Program-made: the position numbers and the translations under genes
The notes under the pieces: generated by a model
The model's input: the letters and a program-made list of their open reading frames with translations, nothing else
Database searches by the model: none
What the model was told of the DNA's origin: nothing
Shown: piece after piece, positions 24,149-33,450 of the stretch
Layout: each line of letters starts with the position of its first letter
Numbering within the stretch: the first letter of the stretch is position 1
DNA from: an uncultured Blautia sp.
Lineage (GTDB): Bacteria > Bacillota > Clostridia > Lachnospirales > Lachnospiraceae
Assembly: GCA_937893675.1 (NCBI GenBank)
Contig: CALBGI010000018.1
Coordinates: 1-58,409, forward strand
DNA: 58,409 nucleotides
Reading direction: 5' to 3'

Positions 24149-25147
24149 CTAGGCCTCCTTATGTCTCCATCGGCTGATGACATATTTTACATTTTTATTC
24201 AGATAGATTTCAAGGGCTGTTTTCAGAAGCATAACCCCATAAAATCTGCCTTTTACCTTTACATAGCCCTCCAGATGATTCCCACCTTCAAACAGCGGTG
24301 TTATCTGAATGCAGTTTTTGTGAAGAGGAATACTCATTCCCAGAGCCGCCAGGATACTGCCGGTAACTGCCGGATCCTCACAGCCAAAAATGACGCTGCC
24401 CTCGGTCCTGGTCGGTGATATATGGCGCAGCAGCTTTTTTATATCTCCCCAGACAAGAGAGATGGCCTCCTGCACCTGCGGATGCTCCACAAACGCTCTC
24501 CACCAGCTTATCTTATCATAAAGCATTTGAATTGTTAATGCCATTTTTCTTATTTTTTGAAAGAAACCCCGAACCGCATTTTTGCTCTTCTCCCACAGCC
24601 GAAGCGGCGTTCTGAGGATATGCTTCAGTTTTTCCCATTTTGATGTTTTACATACATGCGCCGGCGCAGAAGAAGAAATTTCCTGGCGGTGCTCAGGCTC
24701 CGGCGCCGGGGTTGCCGCAGGCTGCGGATCCTCCTGGACATCCGGGATCTCCGGTTCTTTTGCCGGGTTTTCCGGCTTCTGGGAAATCTGCGTTATCGCA
24801 GGAGCCTTCGGTTCTTCCCCGGAAACCCTCTCTGGCCCCGGCTTTTCTTTTTTGGACCTTCTGCGAAAGGCTTTTTGAAGCGCATCCAAAGGAATCCCCA
24901 GGATCCGGATCCGGTGCAAGAAAGCGCCATCCTCATAACATCCCTCCCACAAAAGCAGGTGAAACAGCCAGCTTACACTTCCCGAGGCCTTCACCCTGCG
25001 CAGCGGATCTGTCTCTTCTTTTTTGATTTCGGCCCGATAGCGCACCGGGCAAAACAAAAGCAGCAGCACCGCCAGCAAAAGAAGCCCCAAAAGGACCCCC
25101 AGAACGATCAATATAAATTTCAAAATCAACCAGAGTATATGTAACAT
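24149..25147 (-). CDS. ytfI: DUF2953 membrane protein (YtfI-like)
   Basis: A 332-residue protein with one long N-terminal hydrophobic helix (about 3-32), a Pro/Glu-rich variable middle (about 95-160), and a conserved C-terminal DUF2953-type part (WWRAFVEHPQVQEAISLVWGDIKKLLRHISPT ... GSILAALGMSIPLHKN in shorter pieces). AGGTGAGCG precedes the ATG. It is 4 bases from the gene before it and overlaps the gerW ribosome site. Its role is unknown; its constant pairing with ytfJ points to the spore. Confidence 0.85.
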   Translation of the reverse strand: MLHILWLILKFILIVLGVLLGLLLLAVLLLLFCPVRYRAEIKKEETDPLRRVKASGSVSWLFHLLLWEGCYEDGAFLHRIRILGIPLDALQKAFRRRSKKEKPGPERVSGEEPKAPAITQISQKPENPAKEPEIPDVQEDPQPAATPAPEPEHRQEISSSAPAHVCKTSKWEKLKHILRTPLRLWEKSKNAVRGFFQKIRKMALTIQMLYDKISWWRAFVEHPQVQEAISLVWGDIKKLLRHISPTRTEGSVIFGCEDPAVTGSILAALGMSIPLHKNCIQITPLFEGGNHLEGYVKVKGRFYGVMLLKTALEIYLNKNVKYVISRWRHKEA

Positions 25148-25151
25148 ACGC

Positions 25152-25463
25152 TCACCTGTTTTTCATATATTCTTCCACTGCAAAGCTTCCCGTCCTTCGG
25201 TACATATCCTCCAGCAGTTCAGCCGCCATCTCTATGGCATTTTCTTTTCCCTTTGCCATCCCCAAAATGTCCGGACAGAGTTCAAAAAAGCTTTTCTGCA
25301 TCAGCATAGAAGCCGGCAGAATCTCCATAAGATTGTTTTTATTTCCAGACAGGGTCAGAAGATAAATCCCCCACGCCGGTTTTCCCGCCTGCAGCTTTTC
25401 TATGATTTTTTCGGGATTCTTTATTCCGTCCCCCACATAGTAATTTTTCAAAAAGTGCAGCAT
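25152..25463 (-). CDS. Hypothetical protein in the gerW unit
   Basis: I do not recognise the family. The 103-residue product begins MLHFLKNYYVGDGIKNPEKI and has helical, amphipathic character (KIIEKLQAGKPAWGIYLLTLSG, later MAAELLEDMYRRTGSF). No signal peptide or membrane segment is seen. The start at 25463 is chosen for GAGGTG 8-10 bases upstream; the first in-frame ATG at 25490 has no ribosome site. It ends 4 bases before the DUF2953 gene, so it is probably co-transcribed with the spore genes. Confidence 0.65.
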   Translation of the reverse strand: MLHFLKNYYVGDGIKNPEKIIEKLQAGKPAWGIYLLTLSGNKNNLMEILPASMLMQKSFFELCPDILGMAKGKENAIEMAAELLEDMYRRTGSFAVEEYMKNR

Positions 25464-25584
25464 TCTTCCCATCACCTCAAGGATTTCCATATGAAAACAA
25501 AATTAAACCTGCATTGTATTTCTTTTGTCCCTGTACACGCAGGATGCGCCCTGGCATATTCTTCGTTCCATATTCAGCAACACA

Positions 25585-25608
25585 GAGGCTGTGTAAAAAC
25601 ACAGCCTC
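25585..25608 (-). terminator. Hairpin downstream of the Nudix gene
   Basis: A perfect 10-bp inverted repeat (GAGGCTGTGT/ACACAGCCTC) with a short T-rich loop, 20 bases after the Nudix stop. There is no clean T-tract after it, so termination is likely but not certain. Confidence 0.5.
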
Positions 25609-25628
25609 CCTTTCTCTGTCACAAAAGC

Positions 25629-26081
25629 TCAATACCTGCGCGGCTTCGCCCACAGGCCGCTGCTCCGCAGATCCAGATATTCCTGATATGCCTTTTCCAC
25701 AATCTGTTTTTCGTTGGAAAAACGAAGCAGATGATAGATCTCGTGATATTTGTAATATCCGGAATCAATAAAATATTCCTCTCTCTGAGGTTTACTGTGA
25801 TAATTATCAGCAGTCATCAGATACCAGTGTACTTCTTTTGTGACGTAATCCTCCGGAACCGAAAAATTATACTGGCTCTTCCCGATATACTTGACAATGG
25901 ACGCGCGGACTCCAGCCTCCTCGCGCACCTCTCGCAGGGCAGTCTCCTCATAGGTCTCACCCTTTTCCACGGTTCCCTTGGGCAGTACCCAGCCCTCATA
26001 ACGGTTTCGGTAGGACTTGTACAAAGTGAGAATTTTTCCCCGATAAATTACCACACCGCCACAGCTCGTTGCTTCTATCAT
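25629..26081 (-). CDS. Nudix hydrolase
   Basis: A 150-residue cytoplasmic pyrophosphohydrolase of the MutT/Nudix fold. The Nudix box is intact: GTVEKGETYEETALREVREEAGV read as G-x5-E-x7-RE-V-x-EE-x-G. Relatives hydrolyse nucleoside diphosphates linked to other groups; the C-terminal half carries Tyr/His-rich sequence that does not fix the substrate. AGGAGG before the ATG at 26081 decides the start over the longer ORF. It has its own promoter at 26126-26154. Confidence 0.9.
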   Translation of the reverse strand: MIEATSCGGVVIYRGKILTLYKSYRNRYEGWVLPKGTVEKGETYEETALREVREEAGVRASIVKYIGKSQYNFSVPEDYVTKEVHWYLMTADNYHSKPQREEYFIDSGYYKYHEIYHLLRFSNEKQIVEKAYQEYLDLRSSGLWAKPRRY

Positions 26082-26125
26082 GGTGCAATTCCTCCTGTTA
26101 TGCGTGTGCATCTTTTCATGTATAA

Positions 26126-26154
26126 AGTATACCTCTTTTTTTCAAAACTGGCAA
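26126..26154 (-). promoter_or_regulatory. Promoter of the Nudix gene
   Basis: TTGCCA (26149-26154) and TATACT (26126-26131) with a 17-base spacer on the minus strand, directly after the PBP gene. Confidence 0.65.
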
Positions 26155-26163
26155 CACCAACTG

Positions 26164-27639
26164 TCAGCCATAATAGTACGCATCAAAAATCTCACCTGCA
26201 ACGGGCACTGCCGCCTCGCTGCCCGTACCTCCGTTCTCCACGATCACCGCAACCACAAGATCCGGATTTTCAAGGTTGGAATACCCCATAAACCAGGAAT
26301 GACTGGAACCGTATTCGTCAAACTCCGCCGAGCCGGTCTTGCCTGCCACGGTGTAGCCGCGCCCGGACAGCGCAGACGCCGTTCCGTAGCTCACCACATT
26401 TTCCATGAGCTTTCCAAGGACAGCAGCCTCGTTGTCCGTCATCAGACGTTTGTATGCCTTTTTTTCTGTTTCTTTCACCAGCGTCCCATCTGTACTTACC
26501 ACCTGGTCGATAAGCCTTGGCTCCATGAGCACGCCGCCATTGGCGATGGAACAGGTGATGAATGCCATGTGCGCCGGCGAAACCAGGGTATTTCCCTGAC
26601 CGATCGCAGTCTGCATCACCAGAGGCGTCACAGAATTCTTATCCAGAGAAAAGGTACTGCTCTTATAGGTCGCCAGCGGAAGCTTTTTGTTAAAAAGCAG
26701 ATCCTCCGCCGTGTCTTTCAGGGATTCCCCGCCCAGTTTCACACCCATATCCGCAAAAGCGCAGTTGCAGGAGCTTGCAAAGGCTCCGTAAAAATCCTCC
26801 TGCCCATGTACTGCGTAATCATAACAGTGAATGGTGTGGTCTTCCATGGTAATGGTTCCCTCACAGAGGAACTGATATCCTTCCAGAGTCTTGTTTTTGC
26901 GGAAATAGTCCAGCGCAGTCACAACCTTGAAGGTGGAGCCCGGCGGATACGCACCGTTTGTCGCCCGGTTCAAAAGACTGCTGTTATTCTCGTCCGAAAC
27001 CAGCCATTCCCAGTCTTCTGCAATGGTGTTCGGATCAAAATCCGGTTTGCTCACCATGGCAAGGATCCGTCCGGTAGAAGGTTCGATGGCCACAACGGCT
27101 CCTCTCCTGTCTCCCAGCGCATTGTACGCCGTCATCTGCAGATTTGCATTCAGCGTGGAGACTACCGTATCGCCCATATTCTTTCTTCCAAGGAACTCGT
27201 TTTTCATCTGGTTCAAAAAGAACTCATGGGAGCTGAGCAGGGAAAAATTCGCTTCGGATTCCAGACCGCTTTTTCCGTTGGAATCAAATCCCACGACATG
27301 GGCAAACGCATTGCCGTAAGGATAATAGCGCTCCTCCGTTCCGTCCTCATACACCTGGGTGGTTGCCAGAATCTCTCCGTCAGAGGAAAGGATGTTCCCG
27401 CGGATCACCCGGTCGGAAAAGGTATCCTGCCTGGTATTGTAAGGGCTGTTGATAAACTCCTCACTCTCTACCGCATTAAAATAGATGAGATAGCCGATCA
27501 TGCTGACAAATATCAGCACAAAGAACCAGGACACAAAGGTGTACTCCCTATTCCTGCTCTTCCTCTGCTTCATACTCTCTTTCTGCAGACGCCGCTGCTC
27601 TTTTCGCCGCTGCTTTTCGATGTCTTTCAATTTCTTCAT
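26164..27639 (-). CDS. Penicillin-binding protein 2 class transpeptidase
   Basis: A 491-residue monofunctional class B PBP that cross-links peptidoglycan outside the membrane. A basic N-terminus and one membrane helix (about 35-55) are followed by a short dimerisation region and the transpeptidase domain with YPPGSTFK (Ser235 catalytic), SCN and KTGSAE. It overlaps the preceding ftsW/rodA gene by 92 bases; a start at codon 23 (27573) would cut the overlap to 26. Neither start has a strong ribosome site. The pairing with an FtsW/RodA polymerase matches the known SEDS-bPBP partnership in elongation, division or spore cortex synthesis. Confidence 0.9.
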   Translation of the reverse strand: MKKLKDIEKQRRKEQRRLQKESMKQRKSRNREYTFVSWFFVLIFVSMIGYLIYFNAVESEEFINSPYNTRQDTFSDRVIRGNILSSDGEILATTQVYEDGTEERYYPYGNAFAHVVGFDSNGKSGLESEANFSLLSSHEFFLNQMKNEFLGRKNMGDTVVSTLNANLQMTAYNALGDRRGAVVAIEPSTGRILAMVSKPDFDPNTIAEDWEWLVSDENNSSLLNRATNGAYPPGSTFKVVTALDYFRKNKTLEGYQFLCEGTITMEDHTIHCYDYAVHGQEDFYGAFASSCNCAFADMGVKLGGESLKDTAEDLLFNKKLPLATYKSSTFSLDKNSVTPLVMQTAIGQGNTLVSPAHMAFITCSIANGGVLMEPRLIDQVVSTDGTLVKETEKKAYKRLMTDNEAAVLGKLMENVVSYGTASALSGRGYTVAGKTGSAEFDEYGSSHSWFMGYSNLENPDLVVAVIVENGGTGSEAAVPVAGEIFDAYYYG

Positions 27640-28927
27640 CCTCGTCTTCTCTTAATATATAAAGTCCCTGAATAATTCCCAGCATCAGCAAAGTACTCAT
27701 GACAGAGCTTCCTCCGTAGCTTACCAGAGGCAGCGTCACACCGGTCATGGGAATAAACTTAATGGCTCCGCCGATGGTGAGAAATACCTGAAACGCGTAC
27801 TCTGTTCCAAGGCCAAGGGCGATCAGCTTATAAAAAGGATTCTTGATCTTCAGCGAAATATTCAGGATCATGAGGAAGAAGCTCATACATACAAGGATCA
27901 GACAAATGGCAAAAATACCGCCCAGCTCCTCACAGATCGCGCTGAAAATAAAGTCGTTTTTTACCACCGGTATTTTTTCCGGCGAGCCCTGGCACAGTCC
28001 CATGCCAAACCAGCCGCCTGTGCCGATGGCAAACAGGGACTGCACGATCTGATATCCCTCATCCTGATATACGGCCATGGGATTTTTCCAGGCGCTGACA
28101 CGCTGGCGCACATGCCCGAACAGGTGATAGGCGATCACGGACGCTACGCCTCCGCCCGCCAGACCGATTCCCAGATATACCGGCTTCTTGGTCGCCACAT
28201 AAATCATCACCAGATATGCCGCGAAAAAAATCACCGCACTTCCCAGGTCCCTGGAAAGCACAAGAATGCCCACATGGAGCCCTGCCACAGCCGTCGCCTG
28301 AACCACACGTTTGAAGTCCGCCCTTTTCCAAAGCAGCGCTGCCATAAAAAACACAAAGGTGATCTTGATCGCCTCAGACGGCTGGATTCCCATAATGGAA
28401 AGCTTCGCTCCATAGCTGGTTCTGGCAAGCACCAGCACCGCCCCCAGCAGCACGATACCGATCCCCGCATAAAGCCAGGTCAGCTTTTTGAGAAATTTCA
28501 TCTTCCGGATGAGCACAGGGATCACCAGGGAGATCCCGCTTCCTGCGGACACGATCAAAAGCTGCTTCGTAGCTGTTTCGATATCCAGTCTGCACAGCAT
28601 GATGAATCCCACGCTCAAAAGCATGCACATATTGTTCAGCAAAAGCAGGGAGGCTTTTTTATAGAAAATGCGGTACAGTGCCTGGATTGCCGCAAAAAAC
28701 ACCATCATCTCCGCATAGAATATCACAACACGGAAATCACGGTTCTTCAGATAAATGACCAGAAAAGCCGTAAAGTCCATGAGAAATATCATCAGAAGCT
28801 GCTGGCGGAGCAGTTCATTTTTTTCTTCCTCATCCTGACGGCGCACCATGTAAAAGCAGTGAAAGGTATAAATCACCATCAAGGTCAGAATGATATATTT
28901 TGAAAACTCAACCACTACATTTGTCAT
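27548..28927 (-). CDS. FtsW/RodA/SpoVE family peptidoglycan polymerase
   Basis: A 459-residue SEDS glycosyltransferase with about twelve membrane helices. Conserved pieces include GIQPSEAIKITFVFF, LSRDLGSAVIFF, KNDFIFSAICEELGG and GVTLPLVSYGGSS. It polymerises lipid II into glycan strands together with the class B PBP encoded next. The C-terminal cytoplasmic tail (about 420-459) is unusually charged (Glu/Arg/Ala) and is the part that overlaps the PBP gene in another frame. It starts 5 bases after the U32 gene. Whether it serves division, elongation or sporulation is not clear. Confidence 0.92.
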   Translation of the reverse strand: MTNVVVEFSKYIILTLMVIYTFHCFYMVRRQDEEEKNELLRQQLLMIFLMDFTAFLVIYLKNRDFRVVIFYAEMMVFFAAIQALYRIFYKKASLLLLNNMCMLLSVGFIMLCRLDIETATKQLLIVSAGSGISLVIPVLIRKMKFLKKLTWLYAGIGIVLLGAVLVLARTSYGAKLSIMGIQPSEAIKITFVFFMAALLWKRADFKRVVQATAVAGLHVGILVLSRDLGSAVIFFAAYLVMIYVATKKPVYLGIGLAGGGVASVIAYHLFGHVRQRVSAWKNPMAVYQDEGYQIVQSLFAIGTGGWFGMGLCQGSPEKIPVVKNDFIFSAICEELGGIFAICLILVCMSFFLMILNISLKIKNPFYKLIALGLGTEYAFQVFLTIGGAIKFIPMTGVTLPLVSYGGSSVMSTLLMLGIIQGLYILREDEDEEIERHRKAAAKRAAASAEREYEAEEEQE

Positions 28928-28932
28928 ACTTC

Positions 28933-31107
28933 CTATTCTGCTCCTCTTTTAAAATGTCCTTTGGTAAAAGCCTGATCGGACGGCTCTTTTCCCTTTGCAT
29001 ACACTCCGTAAAACTCCCGGAAAAGCTCCACCGCCTCCCGGGGCTTCTCCACAGTAAAAGAAAGCCGCAGTCCTTTCATTCCAAGGGCACACACATTCCT
29101 GTGTTCCTTCAACAATCCAAAAGGAATGCTGTTATAAAGAATATTATAACAGGTTTTTCCTTTTTCTGTATTCTGTGTTTTCCAGGGATTGCACACACAT
29201 TGCACCGAAAAGTCCGCGCCCTTGCGGTCCGTGAGCGACAAACGCTCGTTCTTTCCTGTACAGTGGCTCAAATTCTTTCGCACACACTGCACGGAAAGCA
29301 TCAAGGGAAGGTACCCGTACACCAGAAGCTCGCTGTCTTCGTTGTCCCTGTGCAGAAGCTCCTTTTCATTGAGCTCCAGCGGCGCTGTGTTTCTCAATAT
29401 GCCCTCTTTTTTCCAGAAATTTACTGCCTCATTATTCCAGGTATAAAGAGAATGGTCTGCCACACAGAGCTGCGCAAAGCCCAGACGCTTCAAAGCGCCG
29501 TAGGTTTCCAGGTTTCGCACCAGAAAGCCCTTCATCCCACGGGACAGCCACTTTCGTACCTGTGTCTCAAAGCCTTCCGGAAACTTTCCTCTTGTGATAT
29601 GCGGGGTCAGCAGATACAGCTCCTTCTGGTATTTGTTGGATGAGATACACTCCTCCATGGCATCTGCTGGAACATAAATTCCTGTGACTCCCTCTTCCAG
29701 GAGAAACCGCTTCGCCGTTTCTTTTTCCTCACAGGACACATAGAAAGCCGGCATTTTTTCCGGAGTCTGTTTTCTTTTTGACGACTCCTCTGGCTTTTCG
29801 TATTTCCGTCCCGGCAGACTCCGACGGCTCCTGCAAAGAAGCTCCTTTTCCAGAAGCGCAAGGGCCGACCGCCGCAGCTCATTAAGACTTTTGACCGGGA
29901 GAAACAGACTCTCATCCAAAAGCAGCTTTAAATCTTCCCATTCATAGGGTGTGTTTCCCAGCTTTTCCATCTGCGCGCGGATACGGCTCTCCTCCATGGG
30001 ATGGTTCTTCGCTTCCTGCACTACATCTCCCTGCGCGGTCACAAACGCTTCTCCGCAGGACACCTTAAGAAAAGCAGCCTCACCGCAGCGCAGCGTGAGC
30101 ACACCGGAAATGCCGATTTTTCCAAGCGCGGGCAGAAAAGCGCTGCTCTTGGCGCTCACCTTCTTTTCTTTGTCCGGAGCCAGCATCTGCGGTCCGCCCG
30201 TCATATGATAGTAGCCCTGGCAGGAGCCTCCCCGGCTGTAAATTTCAAGAAGCTTTTGCCGGTCCTTTTCATCTACTTCATAAGAAGTCGCTCCCTCTTT
30301 TAACAGTTTGTCCAGATATTTCCGATACATTCCTGTCACACCCGCAGTATAGGCGGGCTGCTTCATTCTCCCCTCAATTTTGAGGGAGGTCACCCCGGCC
30401 TCCAGAATTTCCGGCAAAATTTCTATGGTGCAGATATCCTTAAGACTCAAAGGACAGGAAAGCTCCCGCCGCGACAGTCTTGTTCCTTTGCATTTTGCCT
30501 CGTAGGGAAGACGGCAGGGCTGCGCGCAGCGGCCTCGGTTTCCGCTTCGTCCGCCCAGAACACTGCTCAGAAGACACTGACCGGAAAAGCTGTAGCAGAG
30601 AGCGCCGTGAATAAATGTTTCTATCTCCATAGCGCTTGCCTCGTGCATGGCAGCGATCTCCGCAAGCGTAAGCTCTCTGGCCGGCACCACGCGGGCTACT
30701 CCCAGTTTCTCCAGAAACTGCATTCCCTGCGGTCCCGTCACTGTCATCTGTGTACTGGCGTGCAGCGGCAGCTCCGGAAATTCCTTTTTCAGAAAAGAAA
30801 GTACGCCAAAATCCTGCACAATGGCAGCATCCAGACCTGCCTCATAAAAGGCTGCCATATAATCGTAAAGACTCCTCGTCAACTCCCTGTTTTTCAGAAG
30901 TGTATTTACCGTAAGATAGAGCTTTTTTCCATGAAGATGCGCGGTCTCGATCGCCCGCAGGAGCTCTTCATCGCTGAAATTCTGCGCGTAAGCCCTGGCT
31001 CCAAAAAAGGAACCGCCTGCGTACACCGCATCCGCGCCTGCAGCAAGCGCCGCTTCAAAGCTCTCATAGGAACCGGCCGGAGCCAGCAATTCTACCTGTC
31101 CTTTCAA
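28933..31107 (-). CDS. Peptidase U32 family protein (RlhA/YrrN-like)
   Basis: A 724-residue U32-family protein. The N-terminal TIM-barrel starts LLAPAGSYESFEAALAAGAD and carries the signature ETFIHGALCYSFSGQC plus further Cys residues (GNRGRCAQPCRLPY), which in RlhA relatives serve an Fe-S-dependent 23S rRNA cytidine hydroxylation. Others were described as collagenases; the rRNA role is better supported for this type. The start codon is TTG at 31107 with GGGAGG 7-8 bases upstream. It heads the U32-ftsW-pbp run. Confidence 0.88.
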   Translation of the reverse strand: MKGQVELLAPAGSYESFEAALAAGADAVYAGGSFFGARAYAQNFSDEELLRAIETAHLHGKKLYLTVNTLLKNRELTRSLYDYMAAFYEAGLDAAIVQDFGVLSFLKKEFPELPLHASTQMTVTGPQGMQFLEKLGVARVVPARELTLAEIAAMHEASAMEIETFIHGALCYSFSGQCLLSSVLGGRSGNRGRCAQPCRLPYEAKCKGTRLSRRELSCPLSLKDICTIEILPEILEAGVTSLKIEGRMKQPAYTAGVTGMYRKYLDKLLKEGATSYEVDEKDRQKLLEIYSRGGSCQGYYHMTGGPQMLAPDKEKKVSAKSSAFLPALGKIGISGVLTLRCGEAAFLKVSCGEAFVTAQGDVVQEAKNHPMEESRIRAQMEKLGNTPYEWEDLKLLLDESLFLPVKSLNELRRSALALLEKELLCRSRRSLPGRKYEKPEESSKRKQTPEKMPAFYVSCEEKETAKRFLLEEGVTGIYVPADAMEECISSNKYQKELYLLTPHITRGKFPEGFETQVRKWLSRGMKGFLVRNLETYGALKRLGFAQLCVADHSLYTWNNEAVNFWKKEGILRNTAPLELNEKELLHRDNEDSELLVYGYLPLMLSVQCVRKNLSHCTGKNERLSLTDRKGADFSVQCVCNPWKTQNTEKGKTCYNILYNSIPFGLLKEHRNVCALGMKGLRLSFTVEKPREAVELFREFYGVYAKGKEPSDQAFTKGHFKRGAE

Positions 31108-31121
31108 TTCACACCCTCCCC

Positions 31122-31158
31122 AAAAAAGAGAGGAGATTACCGAAGCAATCCCCTCTTT
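31122..31158 (-). terminator. Terminator of zapA
   Basis: On the minus strand GAGGGGATT pairs with AATCTCCTC (one G-U), followed by a T-rich run ending TTTTTT. It lies just before the ribosome site of the U32 gene. Confidence 0.75.
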
Positions 31159-31166
31159 CGTTTTGT

Positions 31167-31574
31167 CTATTTGAGCAATTCATCCAATTCCTCTTCCAGC
31201 TCACGAACCTTGCCTTCCAGCAGGCTCTTCTGCTCCAGTGCCTCTCTCTCGCTCTTTGCAGCTTCCTCAATCTGCATCTTAAGAGAAATCAGCTCGTGTT
31301 TCAAATCATACATTTCCTGGTCTTTTTGCCGCAAATCCTGTTCAAAAGCCTCCGCCTGCTTCCTGGCTTTAAAATAATCGTCAGAAATATTCAGGCTCAG
31401 CAGCATATGCTTGGTCTCCATTGGCTGATGATTGTAACCGGGCAGCTCAGAAAGCTCGGAAATCTTATTGTTCATATAGGATGCAACCGTCTGAAGATAT
31501 CCCTCAGACTCATATCCGCCCAAGGTGATGATTTTGCCTCCGATTACAACCTGTGCTGTATTTTTAACCGCCAT
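31167..31574 (-). CDS. zapA: Cell division protein ZapA
   Basis: A 135-residue cytoplasmic protein that bundles FtsZ filaments. The N-terminal ZapA domain (GGKIITLGGYESEGYLQTVASYMN in part) is followed by a long Glu/Lys-rich coiled coil (about 62-135). GGGAGG precedes the ATG. It has its own terminator. The leader (31575-31718) is AT-rich with a TATACT-like -10 near 31676 and a small GTGCG/CGCAC-type hairpin. Confidence 0.92.
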   Translation of the reverse strand: MAVKNTAQVVIGGKIITLGGYESEGYLQTVASYMNNKISELSELPGYNHQPMETKHMLLSLNISDDYFKARKQAEAFEQDLRQKDQEMYDLKHELISLKMQIEEAAKSEREALEQKSLLEGKVRELEEELDELLK

Positions 31575-31718
31575 ACAAAAAAGCCTCCCGTAACTTTATG
31601 ATGCCAGGGTCAAAAGGTCATAAACCGCGCTGTGCTTACGCACAATCCTTCAGGCATCTTTTTTATCTTAACATCAGTATACTCGAATTTTGTAGAAATG
31701 TATAGCTTTTTCTGCATT

Positions 31719-32732
31719 TTATCTCTTTTCCTTTTCCAGCGGACAGGAATATCCCAGATGATCACAGGCTTTTTCCGTCGCCATACGCCCTCTGGGAGTG
31801 CGGTTGAGAAAGCCGTTCTGAAGAAGATACGGCTCGTAAACATCCTCCAGGGTTCCCGAATCTTCCCCAATGGATGCCGCCAGAGTCTCCAATCCAACCG
31901 GGCCTCCCCGGAAGCTTAAAATCAGCGTCTCCAGAATCCGCCGGTCTGTTTTGTCCAGTCCGTACTGGTCCACCTCCAGAAGATCAAGGGCAAAGCAGGC
32001 CACCTCATAGGTTATTTTTCCGTCATATTTTACCTGGGCAAAATCCCTTACCCGCTTCAAAAGACGATTGGCAAGCCTGGGGGTTCCTCTGGAACGCTTG
32101 GCGATCTCCTGTGCGCCTCTGGTCTCGATTTCCACTCCCAGCACCTTCGCGGAACGGAGGATAATGGTGCACAGCTCTTCCTGATCGTAAAATTCCAGAT
32201 GATGCATCACGCCGAAACGATCTCTTAACGGCGCTGACAAAAGCCCGGCTCTTGTGGTGGCTCCCACCAGCGTAAACTTCGGCAGATCCAGACGGATAGA
32301 GCGGGCGCTTGCGCCTTTCCCGATCATGATATCTATGGCAAAATCCTCCATGGCCGGATAGAGCACCTCCTCCACCTGACGGTTCAGACGGTGGATCTCA
32401 TCCACAAAGAGAATATCTCCCTCCTGAAGGTTGTTCAGAATAGCTGCCATTTCTCCCGGCTTCTCAATGGCCGGGCCGGAGGTCACCTTCATATGCACCC
32501 CCATCTCGTTTGCAATAATGGAAGAAAGGGTGGTTTTTCCCAGTCCCGGAGGCCCGTAAAACAGCACGTGATCCAGCGGGTCATGGCGCTGTTTGGCCGC
32601 TTCAATATAAATGCGCAGTGTATTTTTTGTTTTTTCCTGACCGATGTATTCCTCCAAAGACTGCGGACGGAGGCTTCCCTCCAGAGAATAATCCTCCTCT
32701 GTTACATCTGTCGTTATCATTCTGCTATCCAT
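31719..32732 (-). CDS. ruvB: Holliday junction branch migration ATPase RuvB
   Basis: The 337-residue hexameric motor that drives Holliday-junction branch migration with RuvA. Walker A is GPPGLGKTT, Walker B VDEIHRL, sensor region VGATTRAGLLSAPLRDRFG, then a C-terminal winged helix (GLDKTDRRILETLI ... NRTPRGRMAT). It follows ruvA by 25 bases. ruvC is not in the window, as is usual in Firmicutes. Confidence 0.97.
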   Translation of the reverse strand: MDSRMITTDVTEEDYSLEGSLRPQSLEEYIGQEKTKNTLRIYIEAAKQRHDPLDHVLFYGPPGLGKTTLSSIIANEMGVHMKVTSGPAIEKPGEMAAILNNLQEGDILFVDEIHRLNRQVEEVLYPAMEDFAIDIMIGKGASARSIRLDLPKFTLVGATTRAGLLSAPLRDRFGVMHHLEFYDQEELCTIILRSAKVLGVEIETRGAQEIAKRSRGTPRLANRLLKRVRDFAQVKYDGKITYEVACFALDLLEVDQYGLDKTDRRILETLILSFRGGPVGLETLAASIGEDSGTLEDVYEPYLLQNGFLNRTPRGRMATEKACDHLGYSCPLEKEKR

Positions 32733-32757
32733 ACAATGTCTGCTCCAATCTCACTTA

Positions 32758-33366
32758 TCACAGGTTTTTGAGAGCGGCCTTCAAGATCGACTCCACATCA
32801 TCCTCCGGCACATCTGTCACCTGCCGCACCGCCCGCATGGCATCTGCCGCGCTGTATCCCAGCGCCGTAAGCGCTTCTATCGCTTCCTGCATTCCATTGC
32901 CGGCATTCTCCATGCCGGAGGCTGCACGCTCCTGTTCATGCAGAAGCTTCTGCTCAAAGGCGTCCTCAAGGCTTAACTTGTCCTTCAGCTCCAGGATCAT
33001 CTTCTGCGCTGTTTTTTTGCCGATCCCAGGCGCTTTGGAAAGGGTTTTTACATCATCGGAAAGAACCGCAAACCGAAGCTCATCCGCCGTGATTCCCGAG
33101 AGAATCCCGAGAGCCGCCCTGGGGCCTACCCCGTTTACGCTCAAAAGCAATGTGAAAACCTTCATATCATCTCTGGAAAGAAATCCGTAAAGCTGCATGA
33201 CATCCTCCCGCACATGCAGGTAGGTATAAATCTTTACTTCATCTCCGGTTCTGATCCGTTCCAGAGAACCTGCTGTCATAAACACCTCGTAGCCAATGCT
33301 TCCGGTATCTACGATCAAAGCATTCTCCGTGTGTGCCGCAGCAGTTCCTCTCACAAATGAAATCAT
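32758..33366 (-). CDS. ruvA: Holliday junction DNA-binding protein RuvA
   Basis: A 202-residue protein that binds four-way junctions as a tetramer and loads RuvB. It has the N-terminal OB domain (MISFVRGTAA), the two helix-hairpin-helix motifs (VNGVGPRAALGIL and APGIGKKTAQKMI) and the C-terminal RuvB-contact domain (ALTALGYSAADAMRAV). A promoter lies at 33400-33428. Confidence 0.96.
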   Translation of the reverse strand: MISFVRGTAAAHTENALIVDTGSIGYEVFMTAGSLERIRTGDEVKIYTYLHVREDVMQLYGFLSRDDMKVFTLLLSVNGVGPRAALGILSGITADELRFAVLSDDVKTLSKAPGIGKKTAQKMILELKDKLSLEDAFEQKLLHEQERAASGMENAGNGMQEAIEALTALGYSAADAMRAVRQVTDVPEDDVESILKAALKNL

Positions 33367-33399
33367 CCTTAATCACTCCAATAACTCAATTTCTGTTTT

Positions 33400-33428
33400 A
33401 TCATAACATAGTTGGAGCGCAAAAGCAA
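33400..33428 (-). promoter_or_regulatory. Promoter of ruvAB
   Basis: TTGCTT (33423-33428) and TATGAT (33400-33405) with a 17-base spacer on the minus strand, 34 bases before ruvA. Confidence 0.55.
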
Positions 33429-33450
33429 ACACATGTGCTGTATAAAAATA

